Positions 17,928-26,786 of a stretch of DNA of 64,000 nucleotides are shown here, one piece after another. Under the pieces are notes generated by a model. That model ran no database searches, was not told where the DNA came from, and was given only the letters and a program-made list of their open reading frames with translations. The position numbers were made by a program, and so were the translations under genes. Source of the DNA: Saccharopolyspora shandongensis (GTDB taxonomy: Bacteria; Actinomycetota; Actinomycetes; Mycobacteriales; Pseudonocardiaceae); NCBI RefSeq assembly GCF_900106995.1, contig NZ_FNOK01000045.1, positions 16,831 through 80,830 of the forward strand. The letters are read 5' to 3'. The stretch's first letter is position 1, and every line of letters begins with the position of its first letter.

Positions 17928-19115
17928 TGTGGGGTTCCAGAAGTCGGCTACCAGCGCTGGTCAGTAATTTTATGCTGTGCGCTCATATTCGTTGATCAAG
18001 CCACCCAAGGCCGGTCGGCGCTTGATCTGCTCATGGCGGAGGTCCGCAGCGGGGTGGATTGGCCGTGGCGGGCGAAGTTCGCGGGCACGGTGCGGCCGAC
18101 GACCGTTGTAGTGCCGGACGTACTCCGCAAGCACCGCACGCGCGTGTCGTTCACCGAAAATCAACAGGCGGTCGGTGAGTTCGGCTCTGACAGTGCGTAC
18201 GAACCGTTCGGCGAAACGGTTCGCCAGCGGGCACCGCGGGGGAGTCTTGACTACGCGGATGTCCACATCGGCAAGGACCCATCGAACGATGCGGTGAACT
18301 GGCCTGCCCGATCCCGGACGAGAAACCGGAATTCGGTGGCGCGATCGCCGAGGTCCATCAGCAGGTTGCGTGCCTGCTGAGTGGTCCACGCCCGTCTGGA
18401 TTCGTCGTCGCGCCGAGCAGGTGTGCGTATCGGCTGCCGACTTCCAGTACGAAGAACACGTAGACCCGTTTGAGGGTGACCGCGCAGTCGACGTGGAAGA
18501 AGTCGCATGCCGGCATGGTCGACGTCTGGGTGCGCAGGAACTGCTGCCAGGTCGTGTCGGCGCACCGGATCGGTGCTGGCGGTATGCGCAAACGCTTGAG
18601 AACGCGGCGGATCGTCGACGCCCCCACTCGATGGCCGAGTTTGAACAACTCACCCTGGATCCGTTGATATCCCCAGGTGTGATTCTCCTTGGCCAAGCGC
18701 TCGATCAACACGGCAACGGCGTTGTCTACGGGCGGGCGCCCGATGCGGTTCGGATAGGTCCGCTTCCTGGTAACCAGGCGATGATGCCAGCGCAGCACCG
18801 TGCCGGGTGTGACCAATCGGTGCGCCCGCAGCGCCTTCGGCAGCAACCGGATCAGCGCGGCGAATAGTGCCCGGTCGGCCTAGTTCATCCGGGGTTTCGG
18901 GTTGGTTCTGCGCAGTACGGTCACCTCGTGACGCAGTACCAGGAGTTCGATGTCCTTGGACGCCGACGAACGGCCGAGCAGCCACAGCCAGCCCCCAATC
19001 CGCACGAAGATCAGGTAAAGCAGACGTAGTGACATGACCTGCGATCATGCCCTGTCTGCCGGGAGCGCCGAAAGGTGCAGGTCGCAGCACGCGGACCGAC
19101 TTGTGGAACCCCACA
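17928..19115 (-). mobile_element. Insertion sequence, copy 2 (same family and orientation as 1098-2280)
   Basis: About 1,188 bp; the left end starts TGTGGGGTTCCAGAAGTCGG and the right end is its relative with one mismatch (TTGTGGAACCCCACA at 19101-19115). CGGAG occurs just outside both ends, two bases from each repeat, and may be a 5-bp target duplication if the ends are counted two bases longer. With copy 1 it brackets a ~15.6 kb segment that contains the van cluster. Confidence 0.8.
17970..19035 (-). pseudogene. Broken transposase of IS copy 2
   Basis: The sequence parallels the copy 1 transposase (TYPNRIGRPPVD, HTWGYQRIQGELFKLGHRVG, ACDFFHVDCAVTLKRVYVFF). It carries a TAG where copy 1 has the Trp of WADRAVF and a frameshift around 18390 after TTNPDG; the catalytic C-terminus (NRFAERFVRTVRAELTDRLL) is in another frame. 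It retains the two codons (T-V) that copy 1 lacks, so copy 1 is not simply its parent. Confidence 0.8.
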
Positions 19116-19184
19116 CGCGGAGATGCGGGTCTGGCCCTCGATGATCACCGACCGGGCGAGTTGGATCATCAGGTTTTTGGCCAT
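19116..19184 (-). pseudogene. N-terminal stub of an unknown gene, cut by IS copy 2
   Basis: An ATG ending at 19184 has GGAAGG seven bases upstream and begins MAKNLMIQLARSVIIEGQTR before running into the IS. The good ribosome-binding site suggests a true gene start. The remainder is not found on the far side of the IS. Function unknown. Confidence 0.4.
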
Positions 19185-19333
19185 CGGTACACCTTCCCAT
19201 CGGGTGTGGTGAACGCTGGCCTTGGACAAGCTCCACGGTTGCAGCCGAGTGACCGACTGTGTCTGAGGGGCGAGTTGCACGCTAACTGCACGCCTTCTGC
19301 TTCCCGAAATCGGTTGAGGCAGGGGGCTTTTTG

Positions 19334-19384
19334 CTGTCCCGCCTGTCCCACCTGGAGTCCACCTGGGACACCTTGGCGGGACAG
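19334..19384. repeat. Nested inverted repeat
   Basis: An outer stem CTGTCCCGCC (19334-19343) pairs with GGCGGGACAG (19375-19384), and an inner TGTCCCA (19344-19350) pairs with TGGGACA (19364-19370). There is no T-run after it, so it is not a typical intrinsic terminator, although it sits ~180 bp beyond the dehydratase stop. It could be a protein-binding or recombination site. Confidence 0.55.
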
Positions 19385-19436
19385 GCGGATTTACTTTGTG
19401 AACTGCGAGAATGTCGGCTGGTGCACGACCGGGACA

Positions 19437-19515
19437 GTGCCCCTGCCGAAAACCTCATCCTCCCTTGTCATGCGGTATGCGGGTACTCGTGGAGGATGCC
19501 GCGGCGCGGGCATCG
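19437..19515 (-). mobile_element. Solo left end of the second IS family
   Basis: The sequence CCCTGCCGAAAACCTCATCC and the following GTACTCGTGGAGGATGCCGC repeat the left end at 9586-9660. On the minus strand it encodes the transposase tail RRGILHEYPHTA then a stop. The rest of the element is absent. Confidence 0.55.
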
Positions 19516-19561
19516 GTTCCTCGTCACAAGGGGTTGTTCTTCGGAAGGCGACAAGTCCACA

Positions 19562-22027
19562 TCAGAGGTCCTTCCAGTGCACCCCGTCCACCTTGAAGTC
19601 CAGTTCGATGGGAGGGGCGTCCTCCGTGACGAACCCGATCTCCTTGATCTGCGACAGTGCCGCCCTGGCCTGGTACTTGACCCGGGCCATGTAGTCGTTC
19701 TCCGTCGGTACAGGGTCGGGCGCATCGCCCCGCTGCGTGTAGAGAGCGGCGTTCTTGCCGATCTCCTCGAAGATCGTCGGGGTCATCACCGGTGCCTGGG
19801 GGAAGAGTTCCAGGTTCTGCAACCGCCGTAGGTCCGCGTGGTGAATGACGGTGGTACCGCGGGACAGGATGCCCACACCGATCTTCGATCCGGAGTGCTT
19901 GGCCGCCGTGTGTGCCACGGCAGCGACATCGGCGCTGTGCAGGCAGCGAATGAACCGGGGGGTGCCGCGACCGGTCTTGATGCCTGCGATCAGCGCCTTC
20001 AGGATGTCGGCGAAAGCGTACTCGCCGGTGATGGTCGTGCCGCTGAAGCGGCCGAAGCCCGGGGAGAGTGCGATGACGACTTCGTGGGGATCGTCTCGCT
20101 TCTCTGCGGGATTCCCCTCCTCGAAGGTGAGTCGGCGCATCGCCTGTTCGTCCGCTTTTTTCTTCTTGGCTTCAGGGGTGTCAGCGTCATCTTCTCCCGC
20201 GTCGTCGACACGTCGGTGGGGGTGGGTCTCGATCAGGTGCCGGAGGACCTTCATCTCCTCCCAGCGTTGTCCGCTGGGGCGGTATCCGGTGCCGGGTCCG
20301 GCGTAGTCGTTGGGGTCGTTGACCGCCGAGCGCGGAGTCATTCCGGGATCTGGGTCCAGGATGGCCGAGGTCTGCAGCAGATCACCGGAGACCCGTTGCC
20401 GCAGCATGGTCAGCATGTTGCTGACAGTCTCCGCATGCTGGGGGTCCTTGTCCAAGGCCCGCACCACTTCCAACCCGGAGATTCGCTTCTTGTCGATATA
20501 GTCGGCGGCCTTGAGGTCCTGGTGGATGTCCCGTTTTGGCATGTCGGCGCTGGAGAAGGCGTTTATTGCGGCCTGGATCTCGTCTTCGAGGACCGTGATA
20601 GGCGGGTCGAGCTCCAGGCCGGCGAGCACGGTCTGCAGAGCGCGTGCGGCACTTTCACGGACCGTGCTGATCTCCTTATCGGTCACGTGGCGCAGGCCAC
20701 CGTCGACTTGGAAGTCACGTTGGAGGGTGTTCCAGTCGTCGTAGTCCAGCACGTCCTCGTTGGAGCCGGCGAACATGTTGTCCTCGTTGGGGACACTGGA
20801 GTATCCACCGGTCACCAGGTCTGACCCGGCCAGCAGTTGCGGCAGGAACCGGGCGGTGGAACGCATCTTCGAATGCGAGAACGCCTGGTCGTTGCCTGCC
20901 GAGCATTCCAGATCGACCATCGCGGTGATCATGTTCTCGGCCACCACGGCACGCATGCCGGCGGGCACGGCTCCGGGCAGACCGATGCAGCTGATCGAGC
21001 CGTTCTGCAGGCCCTGCACGCCTGCGCCCTTGGTCACCAGGATGCATCGTATTTCCAGGTAGAGCATGGACTTGCCGTCGGCGTGGCCCATGAGGACCTC
21101 TGAGCCGGTACCGGAGGTGAACCGGGCCTTGATGCCGCGGGAGGCGTAGGCAGAGGCAAGGAATGCCTTGGACCATGGGGTGTCGTCCCCGTCCTCGAAG
21201 ACCTGCTCCGTGCCGTAGACCGAGACCGTCTCGGCGTAGGTGGTCAGTCCGCGCATACCCAGCTTGAGTGTCGTGGCTTCCTCGAGGGCGCACTGGGTGA
21301 GCACTCCTCCTCGCCCCGTCTGTGAACCGATCAGTAGGGCAATCGCGACCAACGGCGCGTATCTCACCACGCCGAGTGTGGTCTCCAGTTCGCGGAATCC
21401 CCGTAGCGCCGCCTCGGCGGCGTCGGCGGCGATCAGGACTGGGTTCTCCAGTTTGTTCGTGGTGTGCGCCTGGTTGGCGGGGGTGCGCCGGGCACGCATC
21501 TTCTGAAACGCCATCATCAGCTCGACCACGTTCATGGTCTTGGCGACTTCCAGCAGCTTCGCCGGGGTCAGCCCGCGGGAGACCGTGAGTACCTCTTGGC
21601 GGGAGATCGTCGGGGAAACGAGCATGTGTGCGATCTCTGTTGCCGAGAGGGCCATTGCCTTCTCGGTCACCGAGGGGTCGATGACCTTGTCGGCGATGAA
21701 CCTGTCGATGAAGTCGAAATCCGCGCGTTTCCTGCCGTCCATTTCGACAATCTGGCCGTGGTCCACACGCACGCTGGGTTTCGGGTCGGCTGGACTGTCC
21801 ATCGCGACCAGGCCCATCGACGGCCATTCCTTGATGAACCCGTCCTTGTTGACCTCGCGCTGCTCCAGTGCCAATGTCCGTCGGAGCTTGCCGTCCGGCG
21901 TCGTAACCGGTCTGGTGGGGCTGCCATCGTGGGCGGGGGTGCTGTCGTCTGCGTTCCCGGTCCTGGACTGGGTGGGTACGGCGAGATCTGTGGTGGGGTG
22001 GGTCCGAGGCTGTGGCGAGCTGGTCAC
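19562..22027 (-). CDS. B12-dependent diol/glycerol dehydratase, fused large and medium subunits
   Basis: An 821-residue fusion. After a ~60-residue low-complexity start, residues ~65-575 are the large (PduC/DhaB) barrel: RRTPANQAHTTN, QTGRGGVLTQCALEEAT, GMRGLTTYAETVSVYGTE, DGDDTPWSKAFLASAYASRG, FTSGTGSEVLMG and VQGLQNGSISCIGLPGAVP. From ~600 to the end is the medium subunit (VIALSPGFGRFSGTTITGEY, FIRCLHSADVAAVAHTAAKH, GVGILSRGTTVIHHADL, LELFPQAP). The enzyme converts 1,2-propanediol or glycerol to an aldehyde by adenosylcobalamin radical chemistry. The small subunit is encoded just upstream with a four-base overlap. No reactivase, shell or aldehyde dehydrogenase gene is nearby. Confidence 0.93.
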   Translation of the reverse strand: MTSSPQPRTHPTTDLAVPTQSRTGNADDSTPAHDGSPTRPVTTPDGKLRRTLALEQREVNKDGFIKEWPSMGLVAMDSPADPKPSVRVDHGQIVEMDGRKRADFDFIDRFIADKVIDPSVTEKAMALSATEIAHMLVSPTISRQEVLTVSRGLTPAKLLEVAKTMNVVELMMAFQKMRARRTPANQAHTTNKLENPVLIAADAAEAALRGFRELETTLGVVRYAPLVAIALLIGSQTGRGGVLTQCALEEATTLKLGMRGLTTYAETVSVYGTEQVFEDGDDTPWSKAFLASAYASRGIKARFTSGTGSEVLMGHADGKSMLYLEIRCILVTKGAGVQGLQNGSISCIGLPGAVPAGMRAVVAENMITAMVDLECSAGNDQAFSHSKMRSTARFLPQLLAGSDLVTGGYSSVPNEDNMFAGSNEDVLDYDDWNTLQRDFQVDGGLRHVTDKEISTVRESAARALQTVLAGLELDPPITVLEDEIQAAINAFSSADMPKRDIHQDLKAADYIDKKRISGLEVVRALDKDPQHAETVSNMLTMLRQRVSGDLLQTSAILDPDPGMTPRSAVNDPNDYAGPGTGYRPSGQRWEEMKVLRHLIETHPHRRVDDAGEDDADTPEAKKKKADEQAMRRLTFEEGNPAEKRDDPHEVVIALSPGFGRFSGTTITGEYAFADILKALIAGIKTGRGTPRFIRCLHSADVAAVAHTAAKHSGSKIGVGILSRGTTVIHHADLRRLQNLELFPQAPVMTPTIFEEIGKNAALYTQRGDAPDPVPTENDYMARVKYQARAALSQIKEIGFVTEDAPPIELDFKVDGVHWKDL

Positions 22028-22506
22028 GGCTGGTCCTCATCAGTGCTCGTCGGGTGCTGTCCGGCGCCGTTCTGGTGCCGGAACAGATTGCGCTCCTCGT
22101 ACACCTCGATCGCTTCACGGACCAGTTGGGCGCAGAGCGGCGCGTCCTTTTCCTCCAGTTCGGCGGCGACCTTCGTCATCTGCTCGCGATTTGCGAGGCT
22201 CGGCCGCATAGCATCGTAGAACTCCAGAATTTTCTTCTCGTCATCGAATTGAGTCAATTCCGCGGCGCGGCGCAGGTTATCCGCAAGTTCGGGGCGGCCC
22301 GCGTCCTTGGCTATCTGCGCCTGCAAAATCAGGCTTTGCGGGTGAATTCTCAGGTCATCGTTTACCAGGTCGCCCTCCCGCATCTTCGCGAGGGTGATTT
22401 CAGTGAAAGCCTTATCGCTCTTGGTGCGCAACAACTCGGGACGCTCGGTGGACAGGGGATAGTCATACCTGCTGACCGTTGGCACGTGCGTTCCCGTTCG
22501 ATCCAT
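22024..22506 (-). CDS. Diol/glycerol dehydratase small subunit
   Basis: A 160-residue PduE/DhaB3-type subunit: DYPLSTERPELLRTKSDKAF, EITLAKMREGDLVNDDLRIH, QAQIAKDAGRPELADNLRRA and LVREAIEVYEER. It caps the large-medium dimer of the holoenzyme. It is the first gene of the operon and its stop overlaps the fused-subunit start, which reverses the usual large-medium-small order. The C-terminus has a ~15-residue polar extension after LFRHQNG. Confidence 0.9.
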   Translation of the reverse strand: MDRTGTHVPTVSRYDYPLSTERPELLRTKSDKAFTEITLAKMREGDLVNDDLRIHPQSLILQAQIAKDAGRPELADNLRRAAELTQFDDEKKILEFYDAMRPSLANREQMTKVAAELEEKDAPLCAQLVREAIEVYEERNLFRHQNGAGQHPTSTDEDQP

Positions 22507-22931
22507 AATCTGTTTCCTCTCCGAAGGAGTGTCGACCGTTTTGGGCCACAGGTGACCAAACGTCCTCGCGGGACGTCAAACGAGGAGACACCAACGAGCC
22601 TCGCCGTGCAGAACCACCGTTCAGAGAACCGGAAGCAGGAAGCTCTGTGTGGCCGGATACAGGCCGTAGTCGAGAACGCTAGAATGGTGGAGAATCTCAC
22701 CATTGGTACGGCAATTCGTGGTCAACAACTCATGTCGTGACATAAAGCCAGGAGTCGAAGACGTACCGCTCCGGGTGAGAACCAGGTCATTCCTGGATGC
22801 GGGTACACGTACTTGCTACCGTCAGGTGGTTCCAGTCGGAAACCCTGCCGCGGTGCAGGAGAATGCGCGCCGGGAAGCCGAAGCGCCCGCTGTCCGCGGA
22901 TCAGGAATCCAGTGTGCCTATGGAGACGCAG
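22507..22931. other. Divergent intergenic region with an inverted repeat
   Basis: The 425 bp separate the dehydratase operon from the DUF4334 gene and should hold both promoters. AATGGTG at 22683-22689 and CACCATT at 22698-22704 form an inverted repeat with a GAGA/TCTC core, a candidate operator. I saw no cobalamin riboswitch box. Confidence 0.4.
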
Positions 22932-23441
22932 ATGAGCGCGACCCAGACGTTGGATACGATTCAGGTTTTCCGTCGGCTGCGCGATCAGAGCAGTGGCGTG
23001 AATACCGACGAGTTGGATGCACTGTTCCAGAAGTTGGAGTCGGTCTCCTTCGGCAACCTGATCGGCGGCCGTTGGAAGGGGGGCGTGTTCCAGACTGGAC
23101 ACAAAGCGATCAAATGGCTCGACGAGATCAAATGGTACGGCAAGCAGTTCAATTCGCAGCTCGACGTGAAACCCCTGCTGTGTCGCGAGGAAGATGGGGA
23201 AATCTATTCCCGGCGGCAGAATGATGGCGAGGCCAGTATCTGGAGGATTGAGTTCAGGGAAGAGCTGTCGGCCGCGATGGTGTACGACAAGGTCGCGATC
23301 GTCGATCACTTCCGTTTGGTGGACTCGGCGACCGTGATGGGGATCATGACCGGCAAGGACGATATGGTCTACGACAACGGTAAATACTGCTACTTCTATC
23401 TTGAGCGGGACCGCCACGCCGGTGGCACCGAAGGAATGTGA
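22932..23441 (+). CDS. GXWXG / DUF4334 domain protein
   Basis: Start is the ATG at 22932 because GGAG lies six bases upstream; frames open further left look like shadow. The ~169-residue protein has the N-terminal GXWXG motif (NLIGGRWKGGVFQTGH), then IKWYGKQFNS, and the DUF4334 C-terminal part (YDKVAIVDHFRLVDSATVMG, IMTGK). The role of the family is unknown; members often sit beside redox or lipid genes in actinomycetes. It is divergent from the dehydratase operon. Confidence 0.85.
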   Translation: MSATQTLDTIQVFRRLRDQSSGVNTDELDALFQKLESVSFGNLIGGRWKGGVFQTGHKAIKWLDEIKWYGKQFNSQLDVKPLLCREEDGEIYSRRQNDGEASIWRIEFREELSAAMVYDKVAIVDHFRLVDSATVMGIMTGKDDMVYDNGKYCYFYLERDRHAGGTEGM

Positions 23442-23599
23442 GAAGTGGCTGGCTGTGAATAGGTGCAAGCGTCACCAACCGCTGTTCGCGGTCCAGGGGC
23501 GAATGCCTGCGATGTAATCGTGTTCCATTCGCTGGCGACGTCGCCCGCCCTGCCGAGCCCTGGCGGCTAATCGCCTCCCGCACCGGGTCTCGGCGCCTC

Positions 23600-24081
23600 G
23601 TGCTCGAGGAAACCAGGACCGCACTGCACCCCGTCCCCTTGGCCCCGGTGCAGGGGTGGAAGTAGATGACCTGGTCGTTGAGTGCGGTGGTGGAGATCGC
23701 GGAGAGCACTGTCTTGCTGCGGTGTGGGCCGAGGCGCCGTTGGTCTGGAGGCGGTGGAGGAAGCCGCGGATGTGGTCGGGCAGGATCTCGTTCATCCGCA
23801 TTGGCCCGAACTCGGCCAGCAGGTACTTCTGGGTGACCTGTTGGTAGCCCTGGCGGGTGTTGAGTTCCATGACGTGGTTTGGGCAGCCATACCTCGGCGA
23901 CGTAGCGGGCGAAGCGTTGACGTCCGCTTGCGAGGTTGACGAGCCGGGTGAAGGTGCCGGCGGAACGTTGTCGGCCGCGGAGGTCCCAGTAGTAGGCGGT
24001 GTAGCAGCGTCGCCGTATGGACAGGGCCTGCTCGACCGCCACGTGATCACCGGATCTTGGTCGGTCGACGGGCGTGATCAT
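23600..24081 (-). pseudogene. N-terminal part of a tyrosine-recombinase integrase
   Basis: Frames combine to AVEQALSIRRRCYTAYYWDL, then NTRQGYQQVTQKYLLAEFGP and MNEILPDHIRGFLHRLQTNG, the arm- and core-binding domains of actinomycete phage/ICE integrases, and end near TALNDQVIYFHPC. The catalytic Arg-His-Tyr half is missing and at least two frameshifts are present. A tRNA 3'-end lies ~4 kb to the right, consistent with a decayed integrated element. Confidence 0.65.
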
Positions 24082-24086
24082 GATCT

Positions 24087-24680
24087 GTGATGGACGAGCT
24101 GTCGTTGCGGTTGGTGCCGGATGAGTTGTGGGGCCTGGTTGAACCGTTGGTTCCGCCGGCGAAGGAACGACCGCAGGGCGGATGGATGTCGCGTGTGGAT
24201 GACCGGAAAGTGTTCACTGCGATCGTGTTCGTGCTGACCGGCGGATGCGCCTGGCCTCCCAGCGTCAGGGTGAAAGTCCCTACCGCGCACCGGCGCTTCA
24301 GTGAGTGGACCGAAGCGGATCTGTGGCGGCGACTGCACCAAGCTGTTCTCGACGAGTTCGGAAGCTGAGGGATGATCGACTGATCCCTGGCGATGCTGGA
24401 TGGTGCATCGCTTCGCGGGAAAAGGGGGATCTGTAACCGGTTCGAACCGGGTCGATCGAGGCGGCGGCTCCAAGATCCACGCCCTGTCCGGCTGCTTGGG
24501 CATCCCGCTCGCGGTTGGTATTTCCGTGGCCAACACCCACGACAACGCAGCGCTCAAGCCGCTCGTGTTGGCCATTCCCGCGATCCGGTCCGGTGAAGGC
24601 CATGCCGCTTCCGTCGCGCGAAACTCCATGCGGACAAGGCATACGACGAACACGGCTACACATAACCCCCACTGAGATCA
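24087..24680 (+). pseudogene. IS5-family transposase remnant
   Basis: The first frame reads LRLVPDELWGLVEPLVPPAK and VFTAIVFVLTGGCAWPPS and stops at 24368. A second frame gives NRVDRGGGSKIHALSGCLGI and VGISVANTHDNAALKPLVLA, the DDE core of IS5-type transposases. Internal deletion and frame loss show it is dead, and the 3' end is missing. It abuts the integrase remnant. Confidence 0.75.
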
Positions 24681-24771
24681 CCTCAGTGGAAAGAACCCGG
24701 GACACATCAGAGCCTCCATCACCCCGGGACGGTTCACCTCAGCATCTGACGTCGTCGTGCGCCGTGTCCGT

Positions 24772-26289
24772 TCAACCTGTGCGCGCGACGGTGGACGATG
24801 GTGCCTGGGTTTGACGCTTCTTGGCTGCGAGCCACATGCCCGTGATGAGGACGGCTACGAACAGCGTGCAGAGGACGAGTGAGACGGGGCGGGTCACGAA
24901 GATCGTGGGGTCCCCATCGGACATGGTGAGCGAGCTCCGCAGGTTGGATTCCAGGGTGCCGCCGAGGATCGCGGACAGCACGAGGGGGCCTGGTTCGAAG
25001 CTGGTCTTGCGCATGGCGTAGCCGAGGAGTCCGGCGACCACAGCGACGACCATGTCGAAGGTGCTGTTGTTCAGTGAGTAGACGCCGACCATGGTGACCA
25101 TGACGGTCACGGCGCTGATCACGCTCATGCGGATCTTCAGCAACTGCACGAATGCGCCGACCAGTGGGATGTTGAGCACCAGCAGCATCAGGTTGCCGAT
25201 GAACATGGAGGCCATGATCCCCCAGAACACGTCCGGGTGTTCGCTGACGAGCGTGGGTCCAGGTGTGATGCCTTGTAGCAGCAGGGCGCCGAACATCAGG
25301 GCCATCACGCTGCCGGTGGGCAGGCCTAAGGTGAGCAGGGGCAGGAAACTGGCCGTCGAACCGGCGTTGTTCGCCGTTTCAGGTCCGGCGACTCCTTCGA
25401 TGGCACCGTTGCCGAATCGGGTCGGGTCCTTTGCGCGGCGGCGTTCGACGGCGTAGGACGTCATCGAGGAGAGCACGCTGCCACCACCGGGAACCAGACC
25501 GAGCACTGAGCCGATGAGGGTGCCGCGTGCGATGGGCCCCGCAGAGGCGCGCAGGTCCTGGCTGCTTGGCCACACCTTGCCGGTCTTGGCGGCCAGCGGT
25601 TTCTGGTTGGAGCCGTGGTGGAGGTTGTGGAGGACTTCGCCGATGCCGAACATGCCCATGGCGATGGCGACGACTTCAAGGCCGCCGAGCAGGTCCAGGG
25701 AGCCGAAGGTGAACCGTGCTACGCCGTCGACGGGATCCTGGCCCACCGTCCCGATGAGCAGCCCGAGCCCGAGCATCGCGAGTGCTTTAATCAGCGATCC
25801 TCGCGCGATGGCCAATACCAGCAGGAGGCCCAGCAGTGCCACTGCGAACAGTTCAGGTGGTCCGAACTTGCCGGCGAGTGCGGCCAGTGGCGCCGCTATG
25901 GCGACGAGCATGACCGTGGCCACGACTCCGCCGACGAACGACCCGATCGCTGCGGTCCCGAGCGCTGTGCCGGCACGTCCTTGCCGGGCCATCTCGTAGC
26001 CGTCGAAAGTGGTGACGATCGAGGCGACCTCACCTGGAACTCGGACGAGCACGGCTGTGATGGTTCCGCCGTACATCGCACCGTAGTAGATCCCGGCGAG
26101 CAGGATGATCGCGCCGGATGGTTCGAGTGCGTAGGTGACCGGTAACAGCATCGCGATGGTCGCTGTCGGCCCCAAACCTGGGAGGACACCGATCACCATG
26201 CCAATGACGACGCCGAGCAGCACCATCAGGAGGTTCGTGCCGCTGAGCGCGACGCCGAACCCGTTGAGCAGTCCATCGAGCTGGGGCAT
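24772..26289 (-). CDS. tctA: Tripartite tricarboxylate transporter, large membrane subunit TctA
   Basis: A ~505-residue polytopic membrane protein starting at the ATG ending at 26289 (MPQLDGLLNGFGVAL), with GAGGTGATC just upstream inside the end of tctB. The frame is open for another ~170 codons but that part is antisense to good tctB sequence. TctA hallmarks are IGVLPGLGPTATIAMLLP, YYGAMYGGTITAVLVRVPGE, GLVPGGGSVLSSMTSY and LPLLTLGLPTGSVMALM. It is the transport channel, driven by the ion gradient, of a three-part carboxylate importer. Confidence 0.93.
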   Translation of the reverse strand: MPQLDGLLNGFGVALSGTNLLMVLLGVVIGMVIGVLPGLGPTATIAMLLPVTYALEPSGAIILLAGIYYGAMYGGTITAVLVRVPGEVASIVTTFDGYEMARQGRAGTALGTAAIGSFVGGVVATVMLVAIAAPLAALAGKFGPPELFAVALLGLLLVLAIARGSLIKALAMLGLGLLIGTVGQDPVDGVARFTFGSLDLLGGLEVVAIAMGMFGIGEVLHNLHHGSNQKPLAAKTGKVWPSSQDLRASAGPIARGTLIGSVLGLVPGGGSVLSSMTSYAVERRRAKDPTRFGNGAIEGVAGPETANNAGSTASFLPLLTLGLPTGSVMALMFGALLLQGITPGPTLVSEHPDVFWGIMASMFIGNLMLLVLNIPLVGAFVQLLKIRMSVISAVTVMVTMVGVYSLNNSTFDMVVAVVAGLLGYAMRKTSFEPGPLVLSAILGGTLESNLRSSLTMSDGDPTIFVTRPVSLVLCTLFVAVLITGMWLAAKKRQTQAPSSTVARTG

Positions 26290-26294
26290 CGCGA

Positions 26295-26786
26295 TCACCT
26301 CGGGAGGAAGGCGTCGACGGGCAACGGCACGTCGAGCAGCTTGACGAACACGACGTAGATCACCAGGCCGACGCCAGTCGGCACCAACGCCGAAACGAGC
26401 CAGGATTCCTTGGCGAGGAAACGGAGCCAGACCATCCCGGTCACGACGCATGAGGTGACGATCCCGGTTGCCTTCAGCAGTGCGATGAACGCGGCGAGCA
26501 GGAGCACGCCCCACAGGATCAGGTGGAATTCGGCACGGCTGATGTGCTCGACCGTCCGAAGAGGACGTTTGAACAACATGGCCGCGGATGTCGCCACGAG
26601 GAGGATTCCGGCGAACACCGGCCACAGGCCAGGCCCTGCAGGTTCGCCGTTGCGCTGTTCCAGCAGGATGCCACTGATCGCCGCCGCAACTCCAATGGCC
26701 AACAGCGCGACGCTCGGCACGACGCTGGTCCTTGAAGGTCCTCGGCGCTCGTCCGCATTCTCCGGTGCCTGTTTCTTCGTCGTCAT
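26295..26786 (-). CDS. tctB: Tripartite tricarboxylate transporter, small membrane subunit TctB
   Basis: A 163-residue protein with four predicted membrane helices (VVPSVALLAIGVAAAISGIL, GLWPVFAGILLVATSAAML, LILWGVLLLAAFIALLKATG, LVPTGVGLVIYVVFVKLL), the usual TctB layout. The start overlaps the tctC stop by four bases and the stop is five bases before tctA. Required partner of TctA. Confidence 0.88.
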   Translation of the reverse strand: MTTKKQAPENADERRGPSRTSVVPSVALLAIGVAAAISGILLEQRNGEPAGPGLWPVFAGILLVATSAAMLFKRPLRTVEHISRAEFHLILWGVLLLAAFIALLKATGIVTSCVVTGMVWLRFLAKESWLVSALVPTGVGLVIYVVFVKLLDVPLPVDAFLPR

